DNA of 64,000 bases, from contig CACDLE010000002.1 of the NCBI GenBank assembly GCA_902553555.1, positions 1 to 64,000 on the forward strand. The letters are read 5' to 3'. Shown piece after piece: positions 8,587-16,788 of this stretch (position 1 is the first letter of the stretch; the number at the start of each line of letters is the position of its first letter). The stretch comes from an uncultured Pelagibacteraceae bacterium. GTDB lineage: Bacteria > Pseudomonadota > Alphaproteobacteria > Pelagibacterales > Pelagibacteraceae. The notes under the pieces are model-generated. The model saw only the letters and a list, made by a program, of their open reading frames with translations. It was not told the origin of the DNA and made no database searches. Made by a program: the position numbers and the translations under genes.

Positions 8587-9492
8587 TTAATATTCCTTTT
8601 GAAACTTATGCTTCTTTCCAGCTTTTTTGGCAAGATTAATTTGATTTTGCCTCATTCGAAATCTTGCTTTTTGTAAACTTGATAGTGTGTCATAACATCT
8701 TTCACAAGAAACGCCCTCTTCATATTTTTTTGATTTCTTATCTTTTGTTGATATAGGTTTACGACAACCCCCACAAATTGAAAACGTTCCTTGTTTTAAC
8801 TTATGTTTTAAAGAAACTCTATTGTCAAAAACAAAACATTCGCCTTTCCATAAACTATCTTTTTTTTTTGTTTTGTTGAGATAATTTAGTATGCCACCTT
8901 TTAATTGAAACACGTTTTGGAAACCCTTTTTTTTTAAAAAAATTGATGCCTTTTCACATCTAATACCTCCAGTGCAGAACATCGCAACGGGTTTAGTCTT
9001 TTCGACTTTACTTAAAAATTTAGGAAAATCTCGAAAATTTTGTATATTTGGATTCATTGCATTCTTAAAAGTGCCAACGCTATATTCAAATGGTTTTCTA
9101 ACATCAATCACAAGAGTTCCTTTTTTTGCAATCAGTTTGTTCCAAGATTTTCCAGACAAATACCTATTATGTCTTTTGCTTTCACTCTTAATTTTTAACC
9201 CAAGTGGTACAACTTCTTTTTTTACTTTAACTTTTGCTTTGTGAAATGGTTGAAAACGACTGGTAGAAATATTACTACTATCAAATTGCGTGAATTTAAA
9301 TTCTTTTTTTAGTAATTTTAAAATTTTAAAAATATCTTTGTTGTTGCCTGCAAGAGATCCATTAATACCTTCTGACGAGATTATAATTGATCCTCTAATA
9401 CTGGTATTTGATATTTCGTTTTCAAGATAAGTTTTGTATTTTTTTAAGAAATTAATCTTTTTAAACTTATAGAATCCAGAAATAGTGAACAT
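8587..9492 (-). CDS. trhO: tRNA uridine(34) hydroxylase TrhO (rhodanese-like, YceA family)
   Basis: Installs 5-hydroxyuridine at the wobble base of certain tRNAs. The 301-residue protein has an N-terminal acylphosphatase-like region (SSEGINGSLAG), a rhodanese domain with catalytic Cys173 in MFCTGGIRCEKA, and a C-terminal Cys-rich part (CGGCRKP, CERCYD) as in the family. Its start overlaps the stop of the upstream methyltransferase gene by one base. The company of gatCAB makes this largely a tRNA-related operon. Confidence 0.9.
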   Translation of the reverse strand: MFTISGFYKFKKINFLKKYKTYLENEISNTSIRGSIIISSEGINGSLAGNNKDIFKILKLLKKEFKFTQFDSSNISTSRFQPFHKAKVKVKKEVVPLGLKIKSESKRHNRYLSGKSWNKLIAKKGTLVIDVRKPFEYSVGTFKNAMNPNIQNFRDFPKFLSKVEKTKPVAMFCTGGIRCEKASIFLKKKGFQNVFQLKGGILNYLNKTKKKDSLWKGECFVFDNRVSLKHKLKQGTFSICGGCRKPISTKDKKSKKYEEGVSCERCYDTLSSLQKARFRMRQNQINLAKKAGKKHKFQKEY

Positions 9493-10145
9493 TATTTTTT
9501 AATACAAATAGTCAATCCATCGCCAATAGGAATTATATTCTTTGTAATCCTTTTATCTCGTTTAACATGATTATTAAAATCCCTTATAATATTTGTAAAT
9601 TTATCGTTATTTGCATTATCGACAACTTCACCATGCCATAATACGTTATCAATAACTATAAGACCTTTTTTATCTATTAAATCCATACAAGATTCATAAT
9701 AATTTAGGTAATTTTCTTTATCTGCATCAATAAAAATTAAATCAAATAACTTTTTTGTATCTTTTAACTCTTTCAAACTCTCTAAAGCTGGCTTGATAAA
9801 TTGTTTAATCCTTTTTTCTTTGGCTTTGTCATAAAAGTATTTAGCCTTATTGCTAAATTCAGGATTTTTATCTAAACTAATTAAAGTTCCGTCAGCAGGA
9901 AGTGCCAGAGCCATAGATAAAGCACTAAATCCAGTAAAACTACCAATCTCTAAAATTTTTTTTACATTTGAAACTTTTATTAATGTTTGTAGAAATTGAG
10001 CTTGTGATATAGATATTTGTAATCTTTGCTGATCACCTAAACTTATATTATACTGAATTATTTCTTTTTGAACGTCAGATAGAGTTTCTGAGTGATCAAT
10101 AATATATTTCTCAAGACTATCAGTTAAATCTAATTTTTTAGGCAT
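9492..10145 (-). CDS. SAM-dependent O-methyltransferase (family 3, CCoAOMT-like)
   Basis: A 217-residue class I methyltransferase of the caffeoyl-CoA O-methyltransferase/TrmR-like family. The SAM motif is EIGSFTGFSALSMA; the metal/substrate motifs are FIDADKENYLNYY and VIDNVLWHGEVVD. Some members methylate small catechol-like molecules and others modify tRNA (TrmR, on 5-hydroxyuridine-34). Because TrhO, which makes 5-hydroxyuridine in tRNA, is encoded by the next gene, a tRNA role is attractive here. The family is firm; the substrate is an inference from context. Confidence 0.85.
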   Translation of the reverse strand: MPKKLDLTDSLEKYIIDHSETLSDVQKEIIQYNISLGDQQRLQISISQAQFLQTLIKVSNVKKILEIGSFTGFSALSMALALPADGTLISLDKNPEFSNKAKYFYDKAKEKRIKQFIKPALESLKELKDTKKLFDLIFIDADKENYLNYYESCMDLIDKKGLIVIDNVLWHGEVVDNANNDKFTNIIRDFNNHVKRDKRITKNIIPIGDGLTICIKK

Positions 10146-10147
10146 AA

Positions 10148-11617
10148 TTAGCCTTTTAAAAGTTTTTTTAAGATATCGTTTGTTAACTGTGGATTAGCTT
10201 TACCGCCTGATTGTTTCATAACTTGACCAACAAAAAAACCAAATAATTTTTCTTTACCGGACTTATACTGGTCAACTTTATCTTTGTTCTTAGTTAATAT
10301 TTCATTAATAATTTTTTCTAATTCTTTTGGATCACTTTGTTGTTTCATACCTTTTGACTCGATAATTTTTTTAGGATTATCCCCACTCTCTACCATTAAT
10401 TCAAAAACTTCTTTTGCTATTCTGCCAGAAATTTCCCCTGACTTTATTGATTGAACTAATTCAGCAAAATTTTTAGCAGAGATAGGTGACTTAGATATAT
10501 TAAGTCCTTTGTCATTTAACATTGCAAATAAATCTCCCATCATCCATGTTGCTGCAAGCTTTTTGTCAGATAGTTTTGCAACCTCTTCATAGTAATTTGA
10601 AATTTCTTTTTCAGAAACTAATACATTCGCTTCATATGAGTTAAGTCCGTAATCTTTCATAAATCTTTCTTTTTTATTATCAGGTAACTCCGGTAAAGTT
10701 TTTTTTAAATCATCTATTAACTTTTGCTCAATTTTGAGAGGTAGAAGATCAGGATCTGGAAAATATCTGTAATCATGAGCATCCTCTTTTGATCTCATGG
10801 ATCTTGTCTCATTTTTTTTTGTATCAAAAAGTCTTGTTTCCTGCTCAATCTTTTTCCCTTCATCTAATAATTTAACTTGCCTATTGGCTTCATATTCTAT
10901 TGCCATTTGCATAAATTTTATTGAATTTACGTTTTTTATTTCACATCTAGTTCCAAACTTTTTATCTCCTACTTGTCTTACTGATACGTTAACATCGGCT
11001 CTTAATGAACCCTCTTGCATATTACCGTCGCAAGTTCCTAGGTATCTCATTATAGTTCTAAGTTTTTTTATGTAAGCATTAACTTCTTCTGGAGATCGAA
11101 GATCTGGTTTACTTACAATTTCCATTAGTGCAATTCCAGAACGATTTAAATCGACATAAGTATTAGATGGATCCATATCGTGAATACTTTTACCTGCATC
11201 TTGTTCTAGATGAAGTCTTTCAATGCCAATCTCTTTTGAGCCATATGACATATCTAATAAAACTTTTCCTTCGCCAACTATAGGGTTTTTATACTGTGAG
11301 ATCTGATAGCCTTGAGGAAGGTCTGCATAAAAATAATTTTTTCTATCAAAAACAGAATTATTATTAATCTTAGCATTTAATCCTAAACCAGTCCTTATAG
11401 CTTGATTTATGCACTCTTTATTTATAACTGGAAGCATACCAGGAAAAGCAGAGTCTATAAGACTTACTTGGCTATTAGGTTCAGCTCCAAATTTAGTTGC
11501 AGAACCAGAGAAAAGTTTTGAGTTTGAAGATACTTGAGCATGAACCTCCAAGCCAATTATTACCTCATACTTGTTTTTCTCCCCTTTTATAAAATAATCA
11601 AATTTATCTTTGCTCAT
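10148..11617 (-). CDS. gatB: Asp/Glu-tRNA(Asn/Gln) amidotransferase subunit B
   Basis: The tRNA-binding and kinase-like subunit of GatCAB, which converts mischarged Glu-tRNA(Gln) and/or Asp-tRNA(Asn) to the amides. Recognisable motifs are [19 protein letters not shown] near the N-terminus and [18 protein letters not shown]; the C-terminal YqeY-like tail domain is present. I use the ATG at 11617 (489 residues), preceded by GGTGG, rather than an in-frame TTG three codons earlier. It follows gatA directly. The presence of GatCAB suggests indirect synthesis of Gln-tRNA or Asn-tRNA in this organism. Confidence 0.95.
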   Translation of the reverse strand: MSKDKFDYFIKGEKNKYEVIIGLEVHAQVSSNSKLFSGSATKFGAEPNSQVSLIDSAFPGMLPVINKECINQAIRTGLGLNAKINNNSVFDRKNYFYADLPQGYQISQYKNPIVGEGKVLLDMSYGSKEIGIERLHLEQDAGKSIHDMDPSNTYVDLNRSGIALMEIVSKPDLRSPEEVNAYIKKLRTIMRYLGTCDGNMQEGSLRADVNVSVRQVGDKKFGTRCEIKNVNSIKFMQMAIEYEANRQVKLLDEGKKIEQETRLFDTKKNETRSMRSKEDAHDYRYFPDPDLLPLKIEQKLIDDLKKTLPELPDNKKERFMKDYGLNSYEANVLVSEKEISNYYEEVAKLSDKKLAATWMMGDLFAMLNDKGLNISKSPISAKNFAELVQSIKSGEISGRIAKEVFELMVESGDNPKKIIESKGMKQQSDPKELEKIINEILTKNKDKVDQYKSGKEKLFGFFVGQVMKQSGGKANPQLTNDILKKLLKG

Positions 11618-13071
11618 AACCACCAATTTTTTATTTCATTTTTAAAATTACAATTTTTTTCAAAAGCATAGGCCACATTCAATATATTTTGCTCATCTAA
11701 AGTCTTTCCAATTAGCTGCAATCCTAGTGGATAGCCCTTTTTATCTAAGCCTGCGGGTACGGATATTGCAGGTAAACCAGCTAAATTTACTGGTACAGTA
11801 AATATATCATTGAGATACATAGAAATAGGGTCATTAGTCTTTTCACCAATTTTAAACGCAGAACTTGGTGTTGAAGGTGTCAAAATAGCATCTACCTTGC
11901 CAAAATTTTCATCAAAATCTTTTTTAATAAGCTGTCTAACTTTTTGAGCTTTAAGATAATAAGCATCATAGTATCCTGATGACAAAACGTAAGTGCCAAT
12001 TAAGATTCTTCTCTTTACCTCATCTCCAAATCCTTCAGATCTTGTATTTTCATACATTTCAATTAAATCATTTCCTTTTGATGATCTATAACCATACTTT
12101 ACACCATCATATCTAGCCAAATTTGATGAAGCTTCAGCTGGTGCAACTATATAATATGTCGGCAATGCATACTTTGTATGAGGCAGTGAGATGTCAATTA
12201 TGTCGGCACCTAAATCTTTTAAAATACTTTTTCCCTTGTTCCACAATTCGTCAATTTCTTTTGGCATGTTTTCAACTCTATATTCCTTAGGTATACCAAT
12301 TTTGAGACCTTTAATATCTGTTTTCAAATTTTTTGAATAATTTTCTTTTTTCTTTTCAATAGATGTAGAGTCTTTTTTATCAAAACCGGCCATAGCCTCT
12401 AACATGATCGAGCAATCTTTAACAGATTTAGTCATTGGACCAGCTTGGTCAAGTGATGAGGCAAATGCAACAATCCCCCAACGTGAGCACAATCCATAAG
12501 TGGGTTTTAACCCGACAGTCCCAGTAAAGGATGCAGGCTGTCTTATTGATCCACCTGTATCTGTACCTATTGTTGCTGGAGTTAAATCAGCTGCAAGTGC
12601 AGATGCAGATCCACCAGATGATCCGCCAGGAACAGTGTCCTTAGCTATTGGATTTATAACATTTCCAAAATAACTTGTTTCATTAGATGATCCCATTGCA
12701 TATTCATCACAATTCAATTTACCGAGTAAGATTGCTCCCTCTTTCCATAAATTTTCTGTAACAGTGGATTCATATTGAGGTATAAAATTTTCAAGCATTT
12801 TACTACCAGCAGTGGTTTTAAATCCATTAGTACAAAAAAGATCTTTTACAGCCAATGGGACTCCTGGCAGTAAAGAGTTTAAATTTGGTTTTTTATCGAA
12901 TTCTTTTGATTTTTGAATTGTATGTTCAAAACAGGTAGTTATATACGAATTAAGTTTTTTGCTTTTATTTACTTTATTTATGTAAAGATTGGCAAGTTCT
13001 TCAGATTTAATCTCTTTTTTTTTTATTAAATCTATTAATTCTGATAAGTTTTTTTTTATAATTTCTGACAT
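11614..13071 (-). CDS. gatA: Asp/Glu-tRNA(Asn/Gln) amidotransferase subunit A
   Basis: The amidase subunit of GatCAB; it frees ammonia from glutamine and feeds it to GatB. The amidase-signature catalytic triad is visible as Lys76 (PLAVKDLF), Ser151 (PGGSSGGSA) and Ser175 ([10 protein letters not shown]), the spacing being that of characterised GatA proteins. Length is 485 residues, as usual. Its start overlaps the stop of gatC by one base and its stop is adjacent to the gatB start, so the three subunits are translationally linked. Confidence 0.97.
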   Translation of the reverse strand: MSEIIKKNLSELIDLIKKKEIKSEELANLYINKVNKSKKLNSYITTCFEHTIQKSKEFDKKPNLNSLLPGVPLAVKDLFCTNGFKTTAGSKMLENFIPQYESTVTENLWKEGAILLGKLNCDEYAMGSSNETSYFGNVINPIAKDTVPGGSSGGSASALAADLTPATIGTDTGGSIRQPASFTGTVGLKPTYGLCSRWGIVAFASSLDQAGPMTKSVKDCSIMLEAMAGFDKKDSTSIEKKKENYSKNLKTDIKGLKIGIPKEYRVENMPKEIDELWNKGKSILKDLGADIIDISLPHTKYALPTYYIVAPAEASSNLARYDGVKYGYRSSKGNDLIEMYENTRSEGFGDEVKRRILIGTYVLSSGYYDAYYLKAQKVRQLIKKDFDENFGKVDAILTPSTPSSAFKIGEKTNDPISMYLNDIFTVPVNLAGLPAISVPAGLDKKGYPLGLQLIGKTLDEQNILNVAYAFEKNCNFKNEIKNWWL

Positions 13072-13358
13072 TATTCAATTACCTTTGGAACTACAAAAAA
13101 TTCTTCATTTTTTTTTGGTGAATTTTCAAGAACTTTATCTCTTATTTTTCCATCATTTATTTTATCTTCTCTTGATCTTAGGGGTGTATTTAAAATTGAT
13201 GATAATGGCTCTACTTTATCAGTATTTAACTCATTTAATTGCTCTATGAATTTGAATATAGATGTCAAATCTTTAGCTAATGAGTCAGATTTATTTGAAT
13301 CTATAGAAATTCTAGCTAACTTACTAATATGTTTAATTTTATCTTTATCTATGGACAT
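13071..13358 (-). CDS. gatC: Asp/Glu-tRNA(Asn/Gln) amidotransferase subunit C
   Basis: The small stabilising subunit of GatCAB, 95 residues. The N-terminal ISKLARISI and the middle [13 protein letters not shown] and PLRSREDKI stretches match the family. It is the first gene of the operon gatC-gatA-gatB-methyltransferase-trhO-MATE. It is divergent from ruvX across a 54-base gap that must hold both promoters. Confidence 0.95.
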   Translation of the reverse strand: MSIDKDKIKHISKLARISIDSNKSDSLAKDLTSIFKFIEQLNELNTDKVEPLSSILNTPLRSREDKINDGKIRDKVLENSPKKNEEFFVVPKVIE

Positions 13359-13400
13359 CTGTGATTTATGTTATTTATATAGGAAATTAATATCATAAAA

Positions 13401-13406
13401 TATAAT
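13401..13406 (+). promoter_or_regulatory. Candidate -10 element of ruvX
   Basis: A perfect TATAAT ends six bases before the ruvX ATG (13413). Transcription would start at or next to the start codon, giving a leaderless mRNA; no Shine-Dalgarno sequence is present. There is no good -35 at 17 bases. Chance matches are common in such AT-rich DNA. Confidence 0.35.
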
Positions 13407-13412
13407 AAATAA

Positions 13413-13877
13413 ATGTTGGATATTGAGGAATTTAAGAAAAAACTAGACAAAAAATCAAGGCTAATAGGCATTGATCCTGGAAAAAAGCGTATAGGAATAG
13501 CTATTTCAGATGAAAATAAAAAAGTTGCTACTCCGTACACAACTATAATTAAAAAAGATTATTCTAGTTTTTTGGCTCAAATAAAGAAAATAGTTCAGGA
13601 AAATACTATTAAAGGTATTGTGATTGGTAACCCCATAAATATGGATGGATCATCTGGTTCCTCCTCTCAATCAGCAAAAGATCTAGCTTTAAACTTATCA
13701 AAAGATGTTACAGAAAATATCACAATGTGGGATGAGAGGTTATCAAGTGAGGGGGCTTTCAATTTATCTAGCAATTTAGATATAAATGTAAGCAAAAAGG
13801 TCCAAAAATTAGACGAAAATGCAGCTCAATTCATATTGCAAGGAGCTTTAGATTATTTAAATAAAAATAATACTTGA
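13413..13877 (+). CDS. ruvX: Putative pre-16S rRNA nuclease / Holliday junction resolvase-like RuvX (YqgF)
   Basis: An RNase H-fold protein of 154 residues, the usual size. The first acidic motif is IGIDPGKKRIGIAISD (Asp21); the VIGNPINMDGSSG and WDERLSS motifs follow, the latter carrying the second acidic cluster. In E. coli the protein acts in 16S 5'-end maturation. It heads the plus-strand run ruvX-pyrB-pyrC-plsY and is divergent from gatC. Confidence 0.92.
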   Translation: MLDIEEFKKKLDKKSRLIGIDPGKKRIGIAISDENKKVATPYTTIIKKDYSSFLAQIKKIVQENTIKGIVIGNPINMDGSSGSSSQSAKDLALNLSKDVTENITMWDERLSSEGAFNLSSNLDINVSKKVQKLDENAAQFILQGALDYLNKNNT

Positions 13878-13912
13878 TAAGATAGTGCAAAAGGCCTATA
13901 GAGTTGATTTTA

Positions 13913-14857
13913 ATGGCAGTTGTAAAAAAGATTTCAGCTATTAAAAACTCACCCAAACATCTCTTAGGTATTCAAAACTTATCAATTTTAGAAGCTAAAA
14001 AAATTTTAAATGAAGCAAAGGCCTTTATAAAATTAAACAGAAGTAATACCAAAAAACTAGACACGTTAAGAGGCAAAACTCAAATTAATTTATTTTTTGA
14101 ACCTTCAACTAGAACACAAAGTTCTTTTGACTTGGCTGGTAAAAGACTAGGAGCTGATGTTATGACAATGAATATGAGTAACTCTGCTCTTAAAAAAGGG
14201 GAAACGCTTATTGACACAGCAATGACGCTTAATGCCATGCATCCAGATTTAATTGTTATTAGGCATCAAGATTCTGGTGCACCAAATCTTCTTTCACAAA
14301 AAGTTAATTGCGCAGTTATAAACGCAGGAGATGGTAGAAGAGAACATCCCACTCAAGCATTACTTGACGCTTTAACAATAATTAGCCGTAAAGGTGATAT
14401 TGAAGGACTCAAGATAGCAATTTGTGGAGATATACTCCATTCTAGAGTTGCAAGATCTAATATTTATTTAATGAACATGCTAGGGGCAGAGGTAAACGTT
14501 ATTGGTCCTAAAACACTTATGCCAAAATCAATTGAACGACTGGGTGTAAAAGCTTTCACTAATATGAAAAAAGGTTTAGACGGATGTGACATTGTTATGA
14601 TGTTGCGATTGCAAAATGAAAGAATGCAAGGATCATTTCTTCCATCTAAAAGAGAATACTATGAATACTTTGGTTTAACTCCAGAAAAATTAAAGTTTGC
14701 TAACAAAAATGCTTTGATCATGCATCCGGGTCCTATGAATAGAGGAGTAGAAATAGATACTAAATTAGCTGACGATATTAATGTAAGTCTAGTAAAAGAA
14801 CAGGTTGAACTTGGAGTAGCTGTTAGAATGGCATGTTTAAAATTGTATTGTAAATGA
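13913..14857 (+). CDS. pyrB: Aspartate carbamoyltransferase catalytic subunit
   Basis: Condenses carbamoyl phosphate and aspartate to carbamoyl aspartate in pyrimidine synthesis. Motifs: [12 protein letters not shown] (carbamoyl phosphate loop), [28 protein letters not shown] and [11 protein letters not shown] choose the ATG at 13913 (314 residues) over an in-frame TTG three codons upstream. The stop overlaps the start of the dihydroorotase-like gene (ATGA), so the two products are made together. No pyrI-type regulatory chain is seen. Confidence 0.96.
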   Translation: MAVVKKISAIKNSPKHLLGIQNLSILEAKKILNEAKAFIKLNRSNTKKLDTLRGKTQINLFFEPSTRTQSSFDLAGKRLGADVMTMNMSNSALKKGETLIDTAMTLNAMHPDLIVIRHQDSGAPNLLSQKVNCAVINAGDGRREHPTQALLDALTIISRKGDIEGLKIAICGDILHSRVARSNIYLMNMLGAEVNVIGPKTLMPKSIERLGVKAFTNMKKGLDGCDIVMMLRLQNERMQGSFLPSKREYYEYFGLTPEKLKFANKNALIMHPGPMNRGVEIDTKLADDINVSLVKEQVELGVAVRMACLKLYCK

Positions 14858-16140
14858 ATGAAAAAATTATAATAAACGCAAGAATTGTTGATCCATCTCA
14901 AAAATTAGATGAAATGGGTTCGGTAATTATTGATAAAAATGGAAAAATAAAAGCTATAGGGAAAAAAGTAACTAAAAAAGACTGTCCAAATGCTGAAGTA
15001 ATTGATGTTAAAAAAAATCTAATAATACCTGGTATCGTTGATATGAAAGCTTTTGTTGGAGAACCAGGATTTGAATATAAAGAAAATTTTAGAACTTTAA
15101 GTCAAGCAGCACTAGCAGGTGGTGTAACTTCAATTGTTACAATGCCTAACACAAAGCCTATTATAGATAATGTCTCAATGGTAGATTTTATTATGAGACG
15201 TGGACGAGATAAATCAAAAATTAATCTTTTTCCATGTGCTTCTCTTACAAAACAAATGGAAGGTAAGCTAATGACAGAATTTGGGTTATTGTCAGCAAAA
15301 GGAATAATTGGATTTAGTGATGTAAACAAAACAGTTCAAAATACTGAGACCATGGCAAGGATAATGGATTACGCATCTGATATTGGTGTTTTGATCATGC
15401 AGCATGCTGAAGATTATGAATTATCAAAAAATAGATGTATAAATGAAGGTGAGGTATCTAACAGACTTGGTTTAAGCGGAATATCGCCAATTGCTGAAAA
15501 AATTATTATAGAAAGAGATCTATCTTTATTGAGTGAATTCCCATGTAGGTACCATATCAATCAAATTTCATCTCTGAATTCTTTAGAAGTTATAAAAAAG
15601 AATAAATTAAATGGTAAAAAATTTAGTGTTGGAGTTTCAATAAATAATATTTCTCTAAATGAAAATGATATAGGAGACTTTAAAACATTTTTAAAATTAT
15701 CTCCTCCCCTTCGGCTAGAAGATGATAGAAAGGCTTTGATACAAGGAATTAAAAACGGACTTATTGATGTTATAGTATCAGATCACACGCCTGAGGATGA
15801 GGAGAGTAAAAGACTTCCTTTTGCACAAGCAGCCACAGGTTCAATAGGTGTAGAAACTCTTTTACCTCTAGCGCTAGAACTATATCATAATGAATCTTTG
15901 CCACTTAACAAGATAGTTGAATGTCTGACAATAAATCCATCGAATATTCTTAAAATTAATAAAGGCACTTTAAAAAAGGGATCTGATGCAGATATTTGTG
16001 TTATTGATTTAAATAAACCATGGGTGGTCAAAGCAGGAAATTTAAAATCTAAATCCAAAAATACTGCTATAGAAGATAAAAGATTACAGGGTAAAGTTTT
16101 AATGACCTTTTTGAAAGGTGAACCCGTATTTAAAATTTAA
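14854..16140 (+). CDS. pyrC: Dihydroorotase-like protein lacking the HxH motif (PyrC/PyrX type)
   Basis: A 428-residue amidohydrolase-superfamily protein next to pyrB. Active dihydroorotases carry DxHxHxREPG; here the same place reads [10 protein letters not shown] (residues 63-72), so both histidines and the arginine are replaced (Lys65, Phe67, Gly69). Later ligand regions are kept: [14 protein letters not shown] and [11 protein letters not shown]. Some bacteria have such inactive homologues (pyrC', PyrX) that serve as an assembly partner of aspartate carbamoyltransferase. A structural role is therefore likely, with an active dihydroorotase expected elsewhere. Family is firm; catalytic status is inferred. 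Confidence 0.85.
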   Translation: MNEKIIINARIVDPSQKLDEMGSVIIDKNGKIKAIGKKVTKKDCPNAEVIDVKKNLIIPGIVDMKAFVGEPGFEYKENFRTLSQAALAGGVTSIVTMPNTKPIIDNVSMVDFIMRRGRDKSKINLFPCASLTKQMEGKLMTEFGLLSAKGIIGFSDVNKTVQNTETMARIMDYASDIGVLIMQHAEDYELSKNRCINEGEVSNRLGLSGISPIAEKIIIERDLSLLSEFPCRYHINQISSLNSLEVIKKNKLNGKKFSVGVSINNISLNENDIGDFKTFLKLSPPLRLEDDRKALIQGIKNGLIDVIVSDHTPEDEESKRLPFAQAATGSIGVETLLPLALELYHNESLPLNKIVECLTINPSNILKINKGTLKKGSDADICVIDLNKPWVVKAGNLKSKSKNTAIEDKRLQGKVLMTFLKGEPVFKI

Positions 16141-16142
16141 AA

Positions 16143-16718
16143 ATGGAAATTATAATTTTATCTTTTTGCGCATACCTTATAGGATCGATACCTTTTGGTT
16201 TAATATTTACTAAATTTTTTTTAAAAAAAGACGTAAGAAAAATTGGATCTGGAAACATAGGCGCTACTAATGTACTTAGGACTGGCAACAAAATTTTAGC
16301 TTTATTAACTTTAATTTTTGATATTGGTAAAGGATATTTAGTGGTTAAGATTTCAATAATATATTTTCCAAACTTAACATATTTAATTGGATTAATTTGT
16401 TTCATTGGGCATATTTTTCCTGTCTGGCTAAAATTTAAAGGTGGTAAGGGTGTAGCAGTTTATGTTGGTATAATTTTAGCTTTATCATTTAAATTAGCTT
16501 TAATTTTTGGAGCAACTTGGTTAATTGTTTTATTTTTATTTAAATATTCTTCTCTTTCATCTATCTTAGCATCTTTGTCATTAATAATTTATAATTTATT
16601 TTTTGTTGATAATTTTGAAAATATTTTTTTGATACTATTTTTTTTAATAATTATTTATACCCACAAACAAAATATTTTAAGAATTAAAGATAAAAAGGAA
16701 ACTAAAATTAAGTTTTAA
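16143..16718 (+). CDS. plsY: Acyl-phosphate:glycerol-3-phosphate acyltransferase PlsY
   Basis: A membrane enzyme that moves an acyl group from acyl-phosphate to glycerol-3-phosphate, the first step of phospholipid synthesis. At 191 residues it has five or so hydrophobic segments. The motifs are GSIPFGLI, GSGNIGATNVLR (glycerol-3-phosphate site) and HIFPVWLKFKGGKGVA. It starts two bases after the pyrC-like gene. In many alphaproteobacteria dprA follows plsY; here a 70-base gap leads straight to topA. Confidence 0.95.
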   Translation: MEIIILSFCAYLIGSIPFGLIFTKFFLKKDVRKIGSGNIGATNVLRTGNKILALLTLIFDIGKGYLVVKISIIYFPNLTYLIGLICFIGHIFPVWLKFKGGKGVAVYVGIILALSFKLALIFGATWLIVLFLFKYSSLSSILASLSLIIYNLFFVDNFENIFLILFFLIIIYTHKQNILRIKDKKETKIKF

Positions 16719-16752
16719 TTTATTAGCTTTTTCATGTTAAATTTAATTAAAT

Positions 16753-16780
16753 TTGACATTTATATTAAATTTTGGATAAG
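16753..16780 (+). promoter_or_regulatory. Candidate topA promoter
   Basis: A perfect TTGACA (16753-16758) and GATAAG (16775-16780) are 16 bases apart. Transcription would begin about two bases before the topA ATG at 16789, so the message could be nearly leaderless. No Shine-Dalgarno sequence is present. The -35 is strong, the -10 weaker. Confidence 0.4.
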
Positions 16781-16788
16781 TCTTAAAT

